Below are positions 19,766 through 28,077 of a stretch of 64,000 nt of DNA, in pieces (the stretch's first letter is position 1; each line of letters begins with the position of its first letter). A program made the translations under genes and the position numbers. Source of the DNA: Pseudoalteromonas sp. A25 (GTDB lineage Bacteria; Pseudomonadota; Gammaproteobacteria; Enterobacterales; Alteromonadaceae); the NCBI RefSeq assembly GCF_009176705.1, contig NZ_AP021846.1:2264001-2328000 (forward strand), read 5' to 3'. The notes under the pieces were generated by a model. It saw only the letters and a program-made list of their open reading frames with translations. It did no database searches and was not told the DNA's origin.

Positions 19766-21262
19766 ATGAATTTAACCCCACAAAGCCCCTTTTCCTCTAA
19801 AGCGAGTCAACTGTTAAGTTGGGGGCACTGGTTTACGTTCGCAAATATTGGCTTAGTACTGTTAATTAGCAGTAGCTATTTATTTGCTGATAAGGCACCG
19901 TCAAGCGCACTTGGCGGTTTTTATATGCTTATCACTTGGCTAAGCCATACGAGCTTTATCACATTTTGTGCTTTTGTACTGACGATTTTTCCTTTGAGCC
20001 TTGTTTTTCCGTATCCAAGGCATATTCGTGGTATGGCAGCTGTGATAGCAACATGTGGGATATCAATTTTAAGCCTAGATGCGTTTGTATATTTTAAATT
20101 AGGGTACCATTTAAACCTTGAGTCTGGCCCCGAAATTATCTCTTTGCTGTGGAGCGAGTTTAGTGGCTCACCTTTATTAGCAAGCACATTAGCCATTTGT
20201 TTCATCGCCATAGTATTAGTCTTCGAATTACTTGCTGGGAACAGAGCTTGGCGACATCTCGCTGAACTAAAAAGTTATAAATTTCCTCGTTATGCCTCAG
20301 CAATATTAGTAAGCTGTTTTGCCGCCAGTCATAGTATTCATATATGGGCCGATGCAAATGCTTATTTCGATATCACAAAACAAGATAATGTATTACCGCT
20401 ATCTTACCCAACCACGGCAAAAACACTGTTAGCTAGGCATGATTTATTAGATATCAGACAGTATGAACAAGCACACGATATTAGCCTAGCGCAAACGCAA
20501 CACCCATTTAATTACAGCAAACCAATCCCATTGTGCACTGTACCAAGTGATAGCTCAGTAACCATTGTGGTGTTTGAACAAGCAACCAACTTAGCGGCCT
20601 TTGTAAAACAGCATGAATTAGCCCCTATTAAACAATTGCTACAACCCACTGAGCACTCAGACGCTTTGTTTAACTTGATCCATGGCCTACCCGCATTTTA
20701 CAAATCATCGGTTCCAGAGCATGCGCCACCTGCATGGAGCTCGTCTCAACCGTTATTGAATGTTGTTGGATTTGACAGCTACAGTGAAATGACTAACCCA
20801 GCTGCCCCCATCAATATCATTCATGAGAATGAACTTGAAACCAATCAAGCTATCCAAGGAATGATTATTGCCTTTTCTTTAGCACCGCAAAGTGCTGAGG
20901 CTATTTACAATGGCATGCTCTACAGCAACGACTTCAAAGTATCTGAACAACTCATTTTCAAGCAATTACATGATGTGACTTATACCTTAGTTGCATCTCA
21001 CCTAAACTGCTCTGAACTAGCTAGCCACACCATGCTAGGTAGAGACCTCGAGCACACCACTAATGCTGAAGGCGTTAATTATACTCAAGGCGTATTAGTA
21101 GCATTTAAAAAAGATAAGATAACCTTGGTTCGCCAAGATGGCAGCTATAAAAACTTATCTGGCACTGAAGGTTTCACGATTGATCAAAAACTGGATATTC
21201 CATTTTTAATAAATAGTATCAAGGTATTAAAAAAGTTTTCCCCTGAGCAAAACCCACGCTAG
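19766..21262 (+). CDS. yejM: YejM/PbgA-like inner-membrane protein with shortened periplasmic domain
   Basis: 498 aa. The N-terminal half has the DUF3413-type membrane domain of YejM (PbgA, LapC) with about five transmembrane segments (within residues 15-205). E. coli YejM controls LpxC turnover through LapB and so sets lipopolysaccharide levels. The periplasmic part here (about residues 250-498) is about 90 residues shorter than in the 586-aa E. coli protein, and I could not find the metal-site or sulfatase signature motifs. Its place after yejL supports the identity; whether the periplasmic domain still has a fold of the alkaline-phosphatase type is open. Confidence 0.8.
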   Translation: MNLTPQSPFSSKASQLLSWGHWFTFANIGLVLLISSSYLFADKAPSSALGGFYMLITWLSHTSFITFCAFVLTIFPLSLVFPYPRHIRGMAAVIATCGISILSLDAFVYFKLGYHLNLESGPEIISLLWSEFSGSPLLASTLAICFIAIVLVFELLAGNRAWRHLAELKSYKFPRYASAILVSCFAASHSIHIWADANAYFDITKQDNVLPLSYPTTAKTLLARHDLLDIRQYEQAHDISLAQTQHPFNYSKPIPLCTVPSDSSVTIVVFEQATNLAAFVKQHELAPIKQLLQPTEHSDALFNLIHGLPAFYKSSVPEHAPPAWSSSQPLLNVVGFDSYSEMTNPAAPINIIHENELETNQAIQGMIIAFSLAPQSAEAIYNGMLYSNDFKVSEQLIFKQLHDVTYTLVASHLNCSELASHTMLGRDLEHTTNAEGVNYTQGVLVAFKKDKITLVRQDGSYKNLSGTEGFTIDQKLDIPFLINSIKVLKKFSPEQNPR

Positions 21263-21321
21263 TTTGCCATTTTTTTAGGTTCGTCTATCTTTGAGTGAGG
21301 ATTATTTAAAAAGGAAGCTTT

Positions 21322-21795
21322 ATGATTCGGGGTATTATTTGTGTAATTTTTTTCACTTCATTTTTTAGCCAAGCAAAAACCGTTGTTAATTACTACAAAT
21401 GCGTCACTGAACGTGGCACTTTGTATAGCCAATTTCCATGTGGTGGTAATGGTACACAACACACGCTTACCAACGTAGATCCAAAAGCGGGCGTTCCTGC
21501 GGAACAACATTTTAAGACACTCAACCGGCTAGAAAAAAAGCAAATTGTTCGTAATTTAAAAAGTCAAATTCGAGCTAAGAAGCATGAAGCCGCGATTTTA
21601 ACGCGAGAAAGGGATAAAGAAACGCGCCTTCAACAACAACGCGTCAATCGTATTATGGACGACAAAAAGCGTTCAGAGACAGTAAAAGATATTAAAAAGC
21701 AGTTGAAAACTATCAACAAAACCTATCATCGCCAATATCGCTCTCTTAACAAGCAAATAGTGCAACTAGAGAAACGCCTCAAACGTTTCGAATAA
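21322..21795 (+). CDS. DUF4124-like exported protein with coiled coil
   Basis: 157 aa. A signal peptide (MIRGIICVIFFTSFFSQA) leads to YKCVTERGTLYSQFPCGG, a DUF4124-type motif (YKC..ERGT.YS..PC) with two Cys that probably form a disulfide. The rest is a Lys/Arg/Gln-rich coiled coil. It is a periplasmic or envelope protein of unknown role, 60 bp downstream of yejM and 60 bp upstream of aceK, preceded by AAAGGAAG. Confidence 0.75.
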   Translation: MIRGIICVIFFTSFFSQAKTVVNYYKCVTERGTLYSQFPCGGNGTQHTLTNVDPKAGVPAEQHFKTLNRLEKKQIVRNLKSQIRAKKHEAAILTRERDKETRLQQQRVNRIMDDKKRSETVKDIKKQLKTINKTYHRQYRSLNKQIVQLEKRLKRFE

Positions 21796-21855
21796 GTGAC
21801 AATGCACAAAAAAACCGTTAACCTACAAACAGGTCATACCACTTAAGGTGATACG

Positions 21856-23598
21856 GTGCAGTCATTTTCTATAGCAGAGCTGATATTGGCCGGCTTTACA
21901 AGGCACTATCAGCTTTTTCAAAACATTACCCAACAGGCGGGACACGCATTTGCTGCGCAAGACTGGCCATTGATTCAAAAGCTCAGCAAATCAAGAATAA
22001 GTCACTACGATTTGCGTGTTGATGAAACCATAAATCAACTCAAAGCCACGTTACCTTGCACAAAACTCAATGAAGCTCTTTGGTACCAAATAAAACAAGA
22101 TTACACAGAGCTGCTAAGTTTTCATCCCCAAGCCGAACTCGCTGAAACGTTTTATAACAGTGTTTTTTGCCGCTTATTTCACCGACGCTATTTTAATAAT
22201 GACTTTATCTTTGTTGAAACAACACTTAAAGATGCGCCTGCCTTACCGATTGAGGCAGAGTATAGGAGCTACTTCCCTGTTGTAAATGGTCTTAAACCAA
22301 CAATTAGGCAGATCATTAATCATGTAGACTTTAAAATTAAATTCAATAATTTAGATAAAGATATTAAGCTTCTTATGAAAGCTTTTATTCGTCAAGCACC
22401 TGATACACACCATAAAAGTCATATGATGCGCTTTGATATATTACAAGCCCCATTTTATCGCAATAAAGGGGCATATATCATAGGTCGAGTCGTATCAAAA
22501 AGTGGCGTACAGCCGTTTATTATTTCAGTCTTGCATCACCCTGGTGGCGGGCTTTATATTGATGCATTGCTTACTAACTCATCACAAATGCGTGTTATTT
22601 TTGGCTTTGCTCGGGCCTATTTTATGGTAGAAACTCACGCGCCTTCCGCTCTTATGCGATTTTTGAACCAACTAATGCCCAATAAAACGCCAGCAGAACT
22701 ATACAATGCGATTGGCTTTCATAAACAAGGCAAAACTGAGTTTTACAGAGAGTTTCTGACACACCTAGATAACGGAAATGATAAGTTTACGGTAGCACCT
22801 GGGACTCCCGGTATGGTGATGATGGTGTTTACTCTGCCAAGCTTTCCATATGTGTTTAAAGTGATCAAAGATAATTTCTCAGAGAGCAAACCTTTTGGCC
22901 GAGATACTGTTTTAGCTCGATACCAACTCGTTAAAAACCACGACAGAGTGGGTCGTATGGCAGACACTATCGAATACTCTGATGTTGTTATTCCAAAAGA
23001 TAGAATTGAGCCATCGCTTTTGGAGCAACTCAAAAATACGATCGCTTCAAGTATGCTAGATGAAGGTGACATGATAGTTATCAAGCACCTTTACATAGAA
23101 AGACGGATGACCCCTTTAAATCTGTATTTACAAAATGCTGATATTGAACAAACTGAATATGTAATAAATGACTATGGATTAGCTATCAAAGAGATGTTGC
23201 AGGCAAATATTTTTCCTGGGGATATGTTGCTGAAAAACTTTGGGGTGAGTAAACATTTACGTGTGATCTTTTACGATTATGATGAAGTTCAATACCTTAC
23301 AGACATGAATTTTAGAGACATGCCGAAAACAGATCTGTCAGATCTATACAGCGGTGCTGACGAACTCTCCGCTGCGCCCCAAGACGTATTTCCACAACAA
23401 TTGTGTACATTTGTTCTCACAAACCCTACACTCAGAGACCTATTTGAAAAAGCGCACCCTGAGCTGTTAACAGCGCAATTTTGGCAACAAGCACAGCGAG
23501 ATATAAAAAATAAGGTTGTTAAACATATATATCCTTACCCTCAAACGCAGCGCTTCGTACACTTAGACATAACAAAAAAGGAACGCCGTGAATATTAG
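21856..23598 (+). CDS. aceK: Isocitrate dehydrogenase kinase/phosphatase AceK
   Basis: 580 aa, full length. AceK phosphorylates and dephosphorylates isocitrate dehydrogenase, diverting carbon into the glyoxylate shunt. The N-terminal regulatory half is followed by the kinase/phosphatase core: VAPGTPGMVMMVFTLPSF..VFKVIKDNF (ATP-binding loop and Lys), HDRVGRMADT, HLYIERRMTPLN, NIFPGDMLLKNFGV and FYDYDEV with catalytic acids. The start is GTG at 21856 with AAGGTG 7 bp upstream. aceB and aceA are not adjacent, unlike E. coli, so it is expressed separately. The 3' end overlaps the LysR gene. Confidence 0.97.
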   Translation: MQSFSIAELILAGFTRHYQLFQNITQQAGHAFAAQDWPLIQKLSKSRISHYDLRVDETINQLKATLPCTKLNEALWYQIKQDYTELLSFHPQAELAETFYNSVFCRLFHRRYFNNDFIFVETTLKDAPALPIEAEYRSYFPVVNGLKPTIRQIINHVDFKIKFNNLDKDIKLLMKAFIRQAPDTHHKSHMMRFDILQAPFYRNKGAYIIGRVVSKSGVQPFIISVLHHPGGGLYIDALLTNSSQMRVIFGFARAYFMVETHAPSALMRFLNQLMPNKTPAELYNAIGFHKQGKTEFYREFLTHLDNGNDKFTVAPGTPGMVMMVFTLPSFPYVFKVIKDNFSESKPFGRDTVLARYQLVKNHDRVGRMADTIEYSDVVIPKDRIEPSLLEQLKNTIASSMLDEGDMIVIKHLYIERRMTPLNLYLQNADIEQTEYVINDYGLAIKEMLQANIFPGDMLLKNFGVSKHLRVIFYDYDEVQYLTDMNFRDMPKTDLSDLYSGADELSAAPQDVFPQQLCTFVLTNPTLRDLFEKAHPELLTAQFWQQAQRDIKNKVVKHIYPYPQTQRFVHLDITKKERREY

Positions 23599-24526
23599 TA
23601 AAATTGATTTAAATCTGCTTGTATATTTAGATACGCTACTTCGCGAGTGCAACGTTACCCGAGCGGCAAACCAGCTTAGTATTACCCAGCCCGCCATGAG
23701 TAATGGCTTGAAAAGATTAAGAAACCTGTTTAATGACCCTATTCTAGTTCGAACCAGTGAGGGCATGGTGCCTACTGAACGAGCACTTGAACTACAACCA
23801 GTGATCCGGGGGATATTAATGACCCTAGAGGAGACACTAGCCCCAAACAGGGAGTTTGTAGCAAGCCAAAGTAATCGTGTATTTCGAATTATGGCTAGTG
23901 ACTATGCCGCCAGTACGCTTGCGCCAAAGTTACTCAATAAGCTCCATGAAGAAGCACCAGATACGACACTTGATATTCTCACCCCTAGCGACGTAACGTT
24001 CCACGATGTTGAAAACGGCAAAGTGGATATGGCCATAAACCGTTTCGAAAACCTGCCACAATCTTTCCATCATAAACAAATCTGGAAAGATAGTTTTTGC
24101 TGCTTAATTAAATCAGATAACCCCATTATCGATAGCTTTAACTTAGAAGCCTATCTAAAAGCACGACACATCTGGGTTAGTAAAACCGGTTTTGGTGTAG
24201 GCGTTGGTATGGACCCTGCCGACGTGCAAAAGCTAGGTTGGGTTGATGAAGCATTAGCCAACTTTGGTAAACACCGCAATATCGCAACATTTACACGCAA
24301 CTACCATGTGGCTATTCATTTGGCCAAAGAGCAAAACCTAGTAGCGACGTTACCGTCAAAAGCGGCAAACATTTACAAAGACGATCCGGGTTTAGCAATA
24401 CTTGAGCCGCCATTCCCTATTCCACCTTTTGAGTTAGATATGATCTGGAGCCCACTGCTGCATCGTGATGCAAGCCACATCTGGCTTAGACAAAAAATTG
24501 CAGAAGTCGCTGATGAGTTAAAATAG
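23588..24526 (+). CDS. LysR-family transcriptional regulator
   Basis: 312 aa. An N-terminal winged HTH (ISKIDLNLLVYLDTLLRECNVTRAANQLSITQPAMSNGLKRLR, residues 2-46) precedes a substrate-binding domain. The subgroup resembles NodD/LeuO-like LysRs with an IATFTRNYHVAIHLAKEQN core. It starts with GTG at 23588, inside the aceK end (11-bp overlap), with AAGGAA before it, so translation is probably coupled to aceK. A role in acetate or glyoxylate control is inferred from this overlap only; the effector is unknown. Confidence 0.9.
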   Translation: MNISKIDLNLLVYLDTLLRECNVTRAANQLSITQPAMSNGLKRLRNLFNDPILVRTSEGMVPTERALELQPVIRGILMTLEETLAPNREFVASQSNRVFRIMASDYAASTLAPKLLNKLHEEAPDTTLDILTPSDVTFHDVENGKVDMAINRFENLPQSFHHKQIWKDSFCCLIKSDNPIIDSFNLEAYLKARHIWVSKTGFGVGVGMDPADVQKLGWVDEALANFGKHRNIATFTRNYHVAIHLAKEQNLVATLPSKAANIYKDDPGLAILEPPFPIPPFELDMIWSPLLHRDASHIWLRQKIAEVADELK

Positions 24527-24588
24527 CTTTATTAATGCAATGTGCAAATAAGTAACGGGTGCTTGATCAACGAATTGTCAATTAGTCA

Positions 24589-24610
24589 AAAGCGCCCATT
24601 ACGGCGCTTT
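24589..24610. terminator. Possible terminator hairpin after the LysR gene
   Basis: AAAGCGCC/GGCGCTTT arms at 24589-24596 and 24603-24610 with a 6-nt loop, between the convergent LysR and fibrinogen-domain genes. The T run is short on either strand, so it is only a plausible terminator. Confidence 0.55.
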
Positions 24611-24743
24611 AAATGATTACTTCAACAACAGGCGGTGACTCTAAGATAGTGTTCGCTCATACTAGATATTTAACAGTTTTAGCTGACACAAATTTCAAAG
24701 CCTACTCACTAAAGTTCAATTAGGACTTTAAATATAGAATAAA

Positions 24744-25703
24744 CTACCTAATATACACTCGAGTATAGCTAATTGTTCTTGCGTATGACGAAGAAGGGTA
24801 AGCGACTCTATCAAAAGTTATATTAGGATAGATCCCAGTATAAAGCTTTGAATGAGTACCCATTTCAGCGCTGTTTTTTAGATGTAAAGCTGCACTATTA
24901 GATTCTAAACCAAAAAAGTAAAGTGTATCAGTATCAGTAACTAAAGATTGTGCAAGAGAGTCTTTAATTTTATTAATACTTATAAAACTCTGAGTTCTTG
25001 CTGTCCCATTCCAACCACGATATTCCTCAACCATGATTGAGTCTGCGCTTGACTTTAATACCTGCCAGTAAGAGTCCTCCAAAACTCCTTCACTTTCATA
25101 ACCCACTGAAGTTGTCGAGGGAAGAAGCTTACCAACTCTGTCATTTGCTACTAGAGTCCAGCCACCTCCATCTGTTGTCATATCACAATAAACAGATATT
25201 TCGTAACTAACGCCTTGTGGACCATCGATATCAATTTGATAAACACCACTTCCAATATTACTTCCATTATCAAGTATGTCTTTACAAGATTTATATTTAG
25301 GAACAGAGCTATGCTTTGCAAATTCAAACTTAGAACTTTTTATGTTTCCGTTACTTTCGTCGTACACAGAAAATACATATGTGTATATGCCTAAACCAAA
25401 CTCTTGAGGAACATTAATATAACCATTCTGTTTCTCAATCACCTCATCAGGCATTAGTGTAACTCTCTTAGGTGCTGAGCGTGTAATTACTTTTCCATCA
25501 GGGAAAACCAAATAGTCGTAATATTTTATCGTTTTCTCTTCTTGTCCATTATTGGTTAGTATGTTTGAAAAGTAGACTCTTCCGCCGTTTTCATTCAACA
25601 CTGAAGGGTCAGTATGTGGGCTAGTACTAATATCTAAGTTTGCAAAAGCTGAAGTACTAGATAACAACAATAAACTCGAGGCAAAGTTCAACACATATTT
25701 CAT
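24744..25703 (-). CDS. Secreted protein with fibrinogen-like C-terminal domain
   Basis: 319 aa. The signal peptide MKYVLNFASSLLLLSSTSAFA is clear. Residues about 35-125 form a beta-rich region with a proline/valine pattern like an immunoglobulin or fibronectin-type module. From about residue 135, SCKDILD..GSGVYQIDIDG..YCDMTTDGGGWTLV is the opening of a fibrinogen-related (FReD) or type II cubilin-like domain; it lacks the typical later Cys pair. In animals FReDs bind sugars or acetyl groups; in bacteria they are usually secreted and little studied. No partner genes adjoin it. Confidence 0.8.
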   Translation of the reverse strand: MKYVLNFASSLLLLSSTSAFANLDISTSPHTDPSVLNENGGRVYFSNILTNNGQEEKTIKYYDYLVFPDGKVITRSAPKRVTLMPDEVIEKQNGYINVPQEFGLGIYTYVFSVYDESNGNIKSSKFEFAKHSSVPKYKSCKDILDNGSNIGSGVYQIDIDGPQGVSYEISVYCDMTTDGGGWTLVANDRVGKLLPSTTSVGYESEGVLEDSYWQVLKSSADSIMVEEYRGWNGTARTQSFISINKIKDSLAQSLVTDTDTLYFFGLESNSAALHLKNSAEMGTHSKLYTGIYPNITFDRVAYPSSSYARTISYTRVYIR

Positions 25704-25815
25704 TATTAAATCCTTTTTTATCTTTAAGTAACGAGGATAGTATAATACGTCTGATATAAATTTTTACATAATTTCATAAGTAAAATTTCTATCAACAGAA
25801 GAAGGAAATTTTACG

Positions 25816-26169
25816 ATGCGAAAAAGTAAGTTCACCGAAACACTGATCGTGGGCATGATCAAAGAAGCTGAATCAGGTGTTCCTGTGCCAGAAATATCTC
25901 GCAAACATGGTGTTGGCCAAAGTACATTTTACAAGTGGCGTTCTAAATATGGTGGGATGGAAGTGAAACAACACTTGGAAGGAGGCCAGAGCCTAAGCGA
26001 TACGCATAGGGTGGCCTTAGTTGGAGAAAGGAATCGTTGGGAGGACTTATACCAATCCGCAATAACACTTAATCATTTTGAGGGATTAAACCTGACGATA
26101 GCTGCGTTAAAAGTTTCTCATTTAGAACAACTAAATAACGAAATTTTTGCCTTGCCTATATGGATGTAG
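25816..26169 (+). pseudogene. Remnant of IS3-family transposase OrfA
   Basis: 117-codon frame. The first ~53 residues (FTETLIVGMIKEAESGVPVPEISRKHGVGQSTFYKWRSKYGGMEV) are the HTH of an IS3-type OrfA. After GGMEV the sequence no longer follows the family: the usual leucine-rich helix and frameshift region are missing, and the remainder reads as unrelated amino acids. No OrfB (DDE integrase) is present and no terminal inverted repeats were found. It is a truncated element next to the end of the tail cluster. Confidence 0.8.
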
Positions 26170-26268
26170 GTACCTTAGCGATAGCAGGACACGGTAGCGG
26201 TGCTACCGACAAGGTTCTCTTACCTCAAAATAGACTACTTAGTTAAGCGGATTGGTATTAGGAAGACG

Positions 26269-26299
26269 AAAAGCCCAGTTGGTATTGCACCAGCTGGGC
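26269..26299 (-). terminator. Leftward terminator ending the tail-gene block
   Basis: Arms 26273-26283 and 26289-26299 (GCCCAGTTGGT/ACCAGCTGGGC, one G-U mismatch), with TTTT on the leftward transcript beyond the stem. It lies about 50 bp after the stop of the D gene. Confidence 0.85.
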
Positions 26300-26348
26300 G
26301 TTAATCATATGAATAGTAAGTTTAATTTTTTATTTATAGATGTACCGT

Positions 26349-27392
26349 TTAAGCGAGTTGTTCACAGATTAAATGAGAACGAAAACCCTGATAGTTAATT
26401 TGGTGCTCTACTTCTGACACAAACCATTTACCAAGTATTTGTTCTATTTTATTTTTTTCTGTTGTTGATTTATCAACCACATTTATCACCGCACCGGCGA
26501 CAATTTTTGCATCACCAATCATCGACAAGGCCAGTGTTTTGGTCGCTCGCTTTTGCCGGTTATGTTTAGCTTTGGCTGCCCGCTTGGCTGTTGCTTCATC
26601 AGCATACACATAGGGCAATACCATTGCAGGGCTGCCCTCACCTTCTTTAACTGGCGTTCGTGTTGCCGTATCTAAGTCATGATAAAAGGCGGTTACTTCA
26701 CCAATTTGGCGATAAGCACCTTGCTCATACTGCCAATCAAGTATGAGTAAATTGCTAACTTCGACTTCTGCCAGCGATTTACCAGAAAGTGATTTTCCCG
26801 TGCCTCGCGCCATAAAAATAAGCTTGTCATAGGCTATTTTCACAATGGCATCAAACTGTTCAGCTAGCATGCTCAGCAACTGTGCATCACTCTCATTTTG
26901 CTCAATATGGGGTAACTCAATATTTTTGAATGCATCACCCACTTTTGGGTCTAGGCCATGCTCACCAGCTATATCAGACACCAGCTCACCGAGCTTTTTT
27001 GGCTTTTTGGGATCTTCCGGCCATGAACGCTGCTTTGGTGTTTTCAGTGTGGTGTGCCAAAACAGCTTATTGCCAAACAGTTCCATAGAGCGATGGGGGC
27101 CTCGTAAACTGGTTTCACCTACTTCAAAAATACCAAGTGGTTGCAAAGTGGCGGTTTTATCTTCGTTACCTTCTTTGTAGCCCATGGCAATTTCAATGGT
27201 GTCGGTCGGTTTTGACACTTGAATGGGTGCAGGCTCTAAGTTATCAAAACGCACATAACAACTATCGCTCATCAATCCGGTTTTTAAGCTCACTCGTACG
27301 TCAACAATACGGTCAACCAATCGCTTTGCGACTTCCTTGCCGTTGGTTTTAATTGAAAACTGAGGCTGAATATTTTTAGCTGCACTGTCCAT
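26349..27392 (-). CDS. Contractile-tail hub protein, P2 gpD / T4 gp27-like
   Basis: 347 aa (P2 gpD is 387). The D protein forms the trimeric hub that carries the spike in the baseplate centre, and closes the tail tube at the tip. Family features include the N-terminal FSIKTNGKEVAKRLVDRIVDVRVSL, LEPAPIQVSKPTDTIEIAMGYKEG, LGIFEVGETSLRGP, and the C-terminal HQINYQGFRSHLICEQL. It is the last gene of the leftward block, after X. Transcription ends at the terminator about 50 bp further on. Confidence 0.92.
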   Translation of the reverse strand: MDSAAKNIQPQFSIKTNGKEVAKRLVDRIVDVRVSLKTGLMSDSCYVRFDNLEPAPIQVSKPTDTIEIAMGYKEGNEDKTATLQPLGIFEVGETSLRGPHRSMELFGNKLFWHTTLKTPKQRSWPEDPKKPKKLGELVSDIAGEHGLDPKVGDAFKNIELPHIEQNESDAQLLSMLAEQFDAIVKIAYDKLIFMARGTGKSLSGKSLAEVEVSNLLILDWQYEQGAYRQIGEVTAFYHDLDTATRTPVKEGEGSPAMVLPYVYADEATAKRAAKAKHNRQKRATKTLALSMIGDAKIVAGAVINVVDKSTTEKNKIEQILGKWFVSEVEHQINYQGFRSHLICEQLA

Positions 27393-27402
27393 GGTATTTA
27401 CC

Positions 27403-27618
27403 TCAGTCCCAAATATTAATCACGTTTTGCGCAATTGGCTTTTCAATTACTTCAGGCAAAAATATTTCAATGTTTTCTTTATAAATTGCACCAAGTTCGG
27501 CCAAGCCATGATTGGCTTCTAACACCATTTCTACCATGTCGCTGCTGCGCCCGTAGTGACGCCAGCAGATATTATCTAAACAGTCGCCATCGCGGGTGAT
27601 ATAGGTAACGCCACTCAT
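27403..27618 (-). CDS. Tail protein X (LysM-like), P2 gpX type
   Basis: 71 aa (P2 X is 67). YITRDGDCLDNICWRHYG...VEMVLEANHGLAELG with the LPE segment is the X-family fold, related to LysM. X attaches near the hub and tape-measure end and is needed to complete the tail tip. AGGAGA precedes the ATG. It lies 10 bp before D and 12 bp after U. In P2 the X gene sits in a different operon, so here it has moved into the late tail block. Confidence 0.92.
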   Translation of the reverse strand: MSGVTYITRDGDCLDNICWRHYGRSSDMVEMVLEANHGLAELGAIYKENIEIFLPEVIEKPIAQNVINIWD

Positions 27619-27630
27619 TGTATTCTCCTT

Positions 27631-28077
27631 TTACTTAGTATTGCCGTCATAGCTCTCTAAGGTCATTTGGAACTGGATTTCTCTTGGAATACCGTCGTTT
27701 AAAAACAGTTTGCGCTCTTCATTTATCGACTTAATGATCCATTTTCCCATTACGCGTCCAACCGATGGACTCGACTTGCCGCTTTCTTCTACATACCCCA
27801 AAGTCAGAGGCTTGCCTTTAGCAGCCTCTGTACGCATTTTGTCAACCTGCACAAGGCCATCTTCAACCAATTGTGGATAGATGGTGCCGTCAAGGTTAAT
27901 ACTTTGCCTGCCCACTCCAATGAATTGCTGAACTGGACTATTTTTTTCGGTTTGTGATTCTTGGGTTTTCCAGCGATATTGGGTTTCGTAACTTAATTTA
28001 CTAAAAGCCGCACTGCTGACTGAGAATTTATAATCACCCAGTTGCATCATGTGCGATGCGCTACTTACTTTTGCCAT
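27631..28077 (-). CDS. Tail protein U, P2 gpU type
   Basis: 148 aa (P2 U is 159). MMQLGDYKFSVSSAAFSKLSYETQYRWKTQES, then GRQSINLDGTIYP and LGYVEESG are typical of gpU, a small baseplate or tube-capping protein next to the tape measure. Its start shares one base with the stop of the tape-measure gene (TAATG), so the two are translationally coupled. Confidence 0.93.
   Translation of the reverse strand: MAKVSSASHMMQLGDYKFSVSSAAFSKLSYETQYRWKTQESQTEKNSPVQQFIGVGRQSINLDGTIYPQLVEDGLVQVDKMRTEAAKGKPLTLGYVEESGKSSPSVGRVMGKWIIKSINEERKLFLNDGIPREIQFQMTLESYDGNTK

Noticed and set aside
26192..26208. Small hairpin CGGTAGC/GCTACCG beside the IS3 remnant
   Set aside because: Seven-bp stem without a T run; too weak to call a terminator or IS end.
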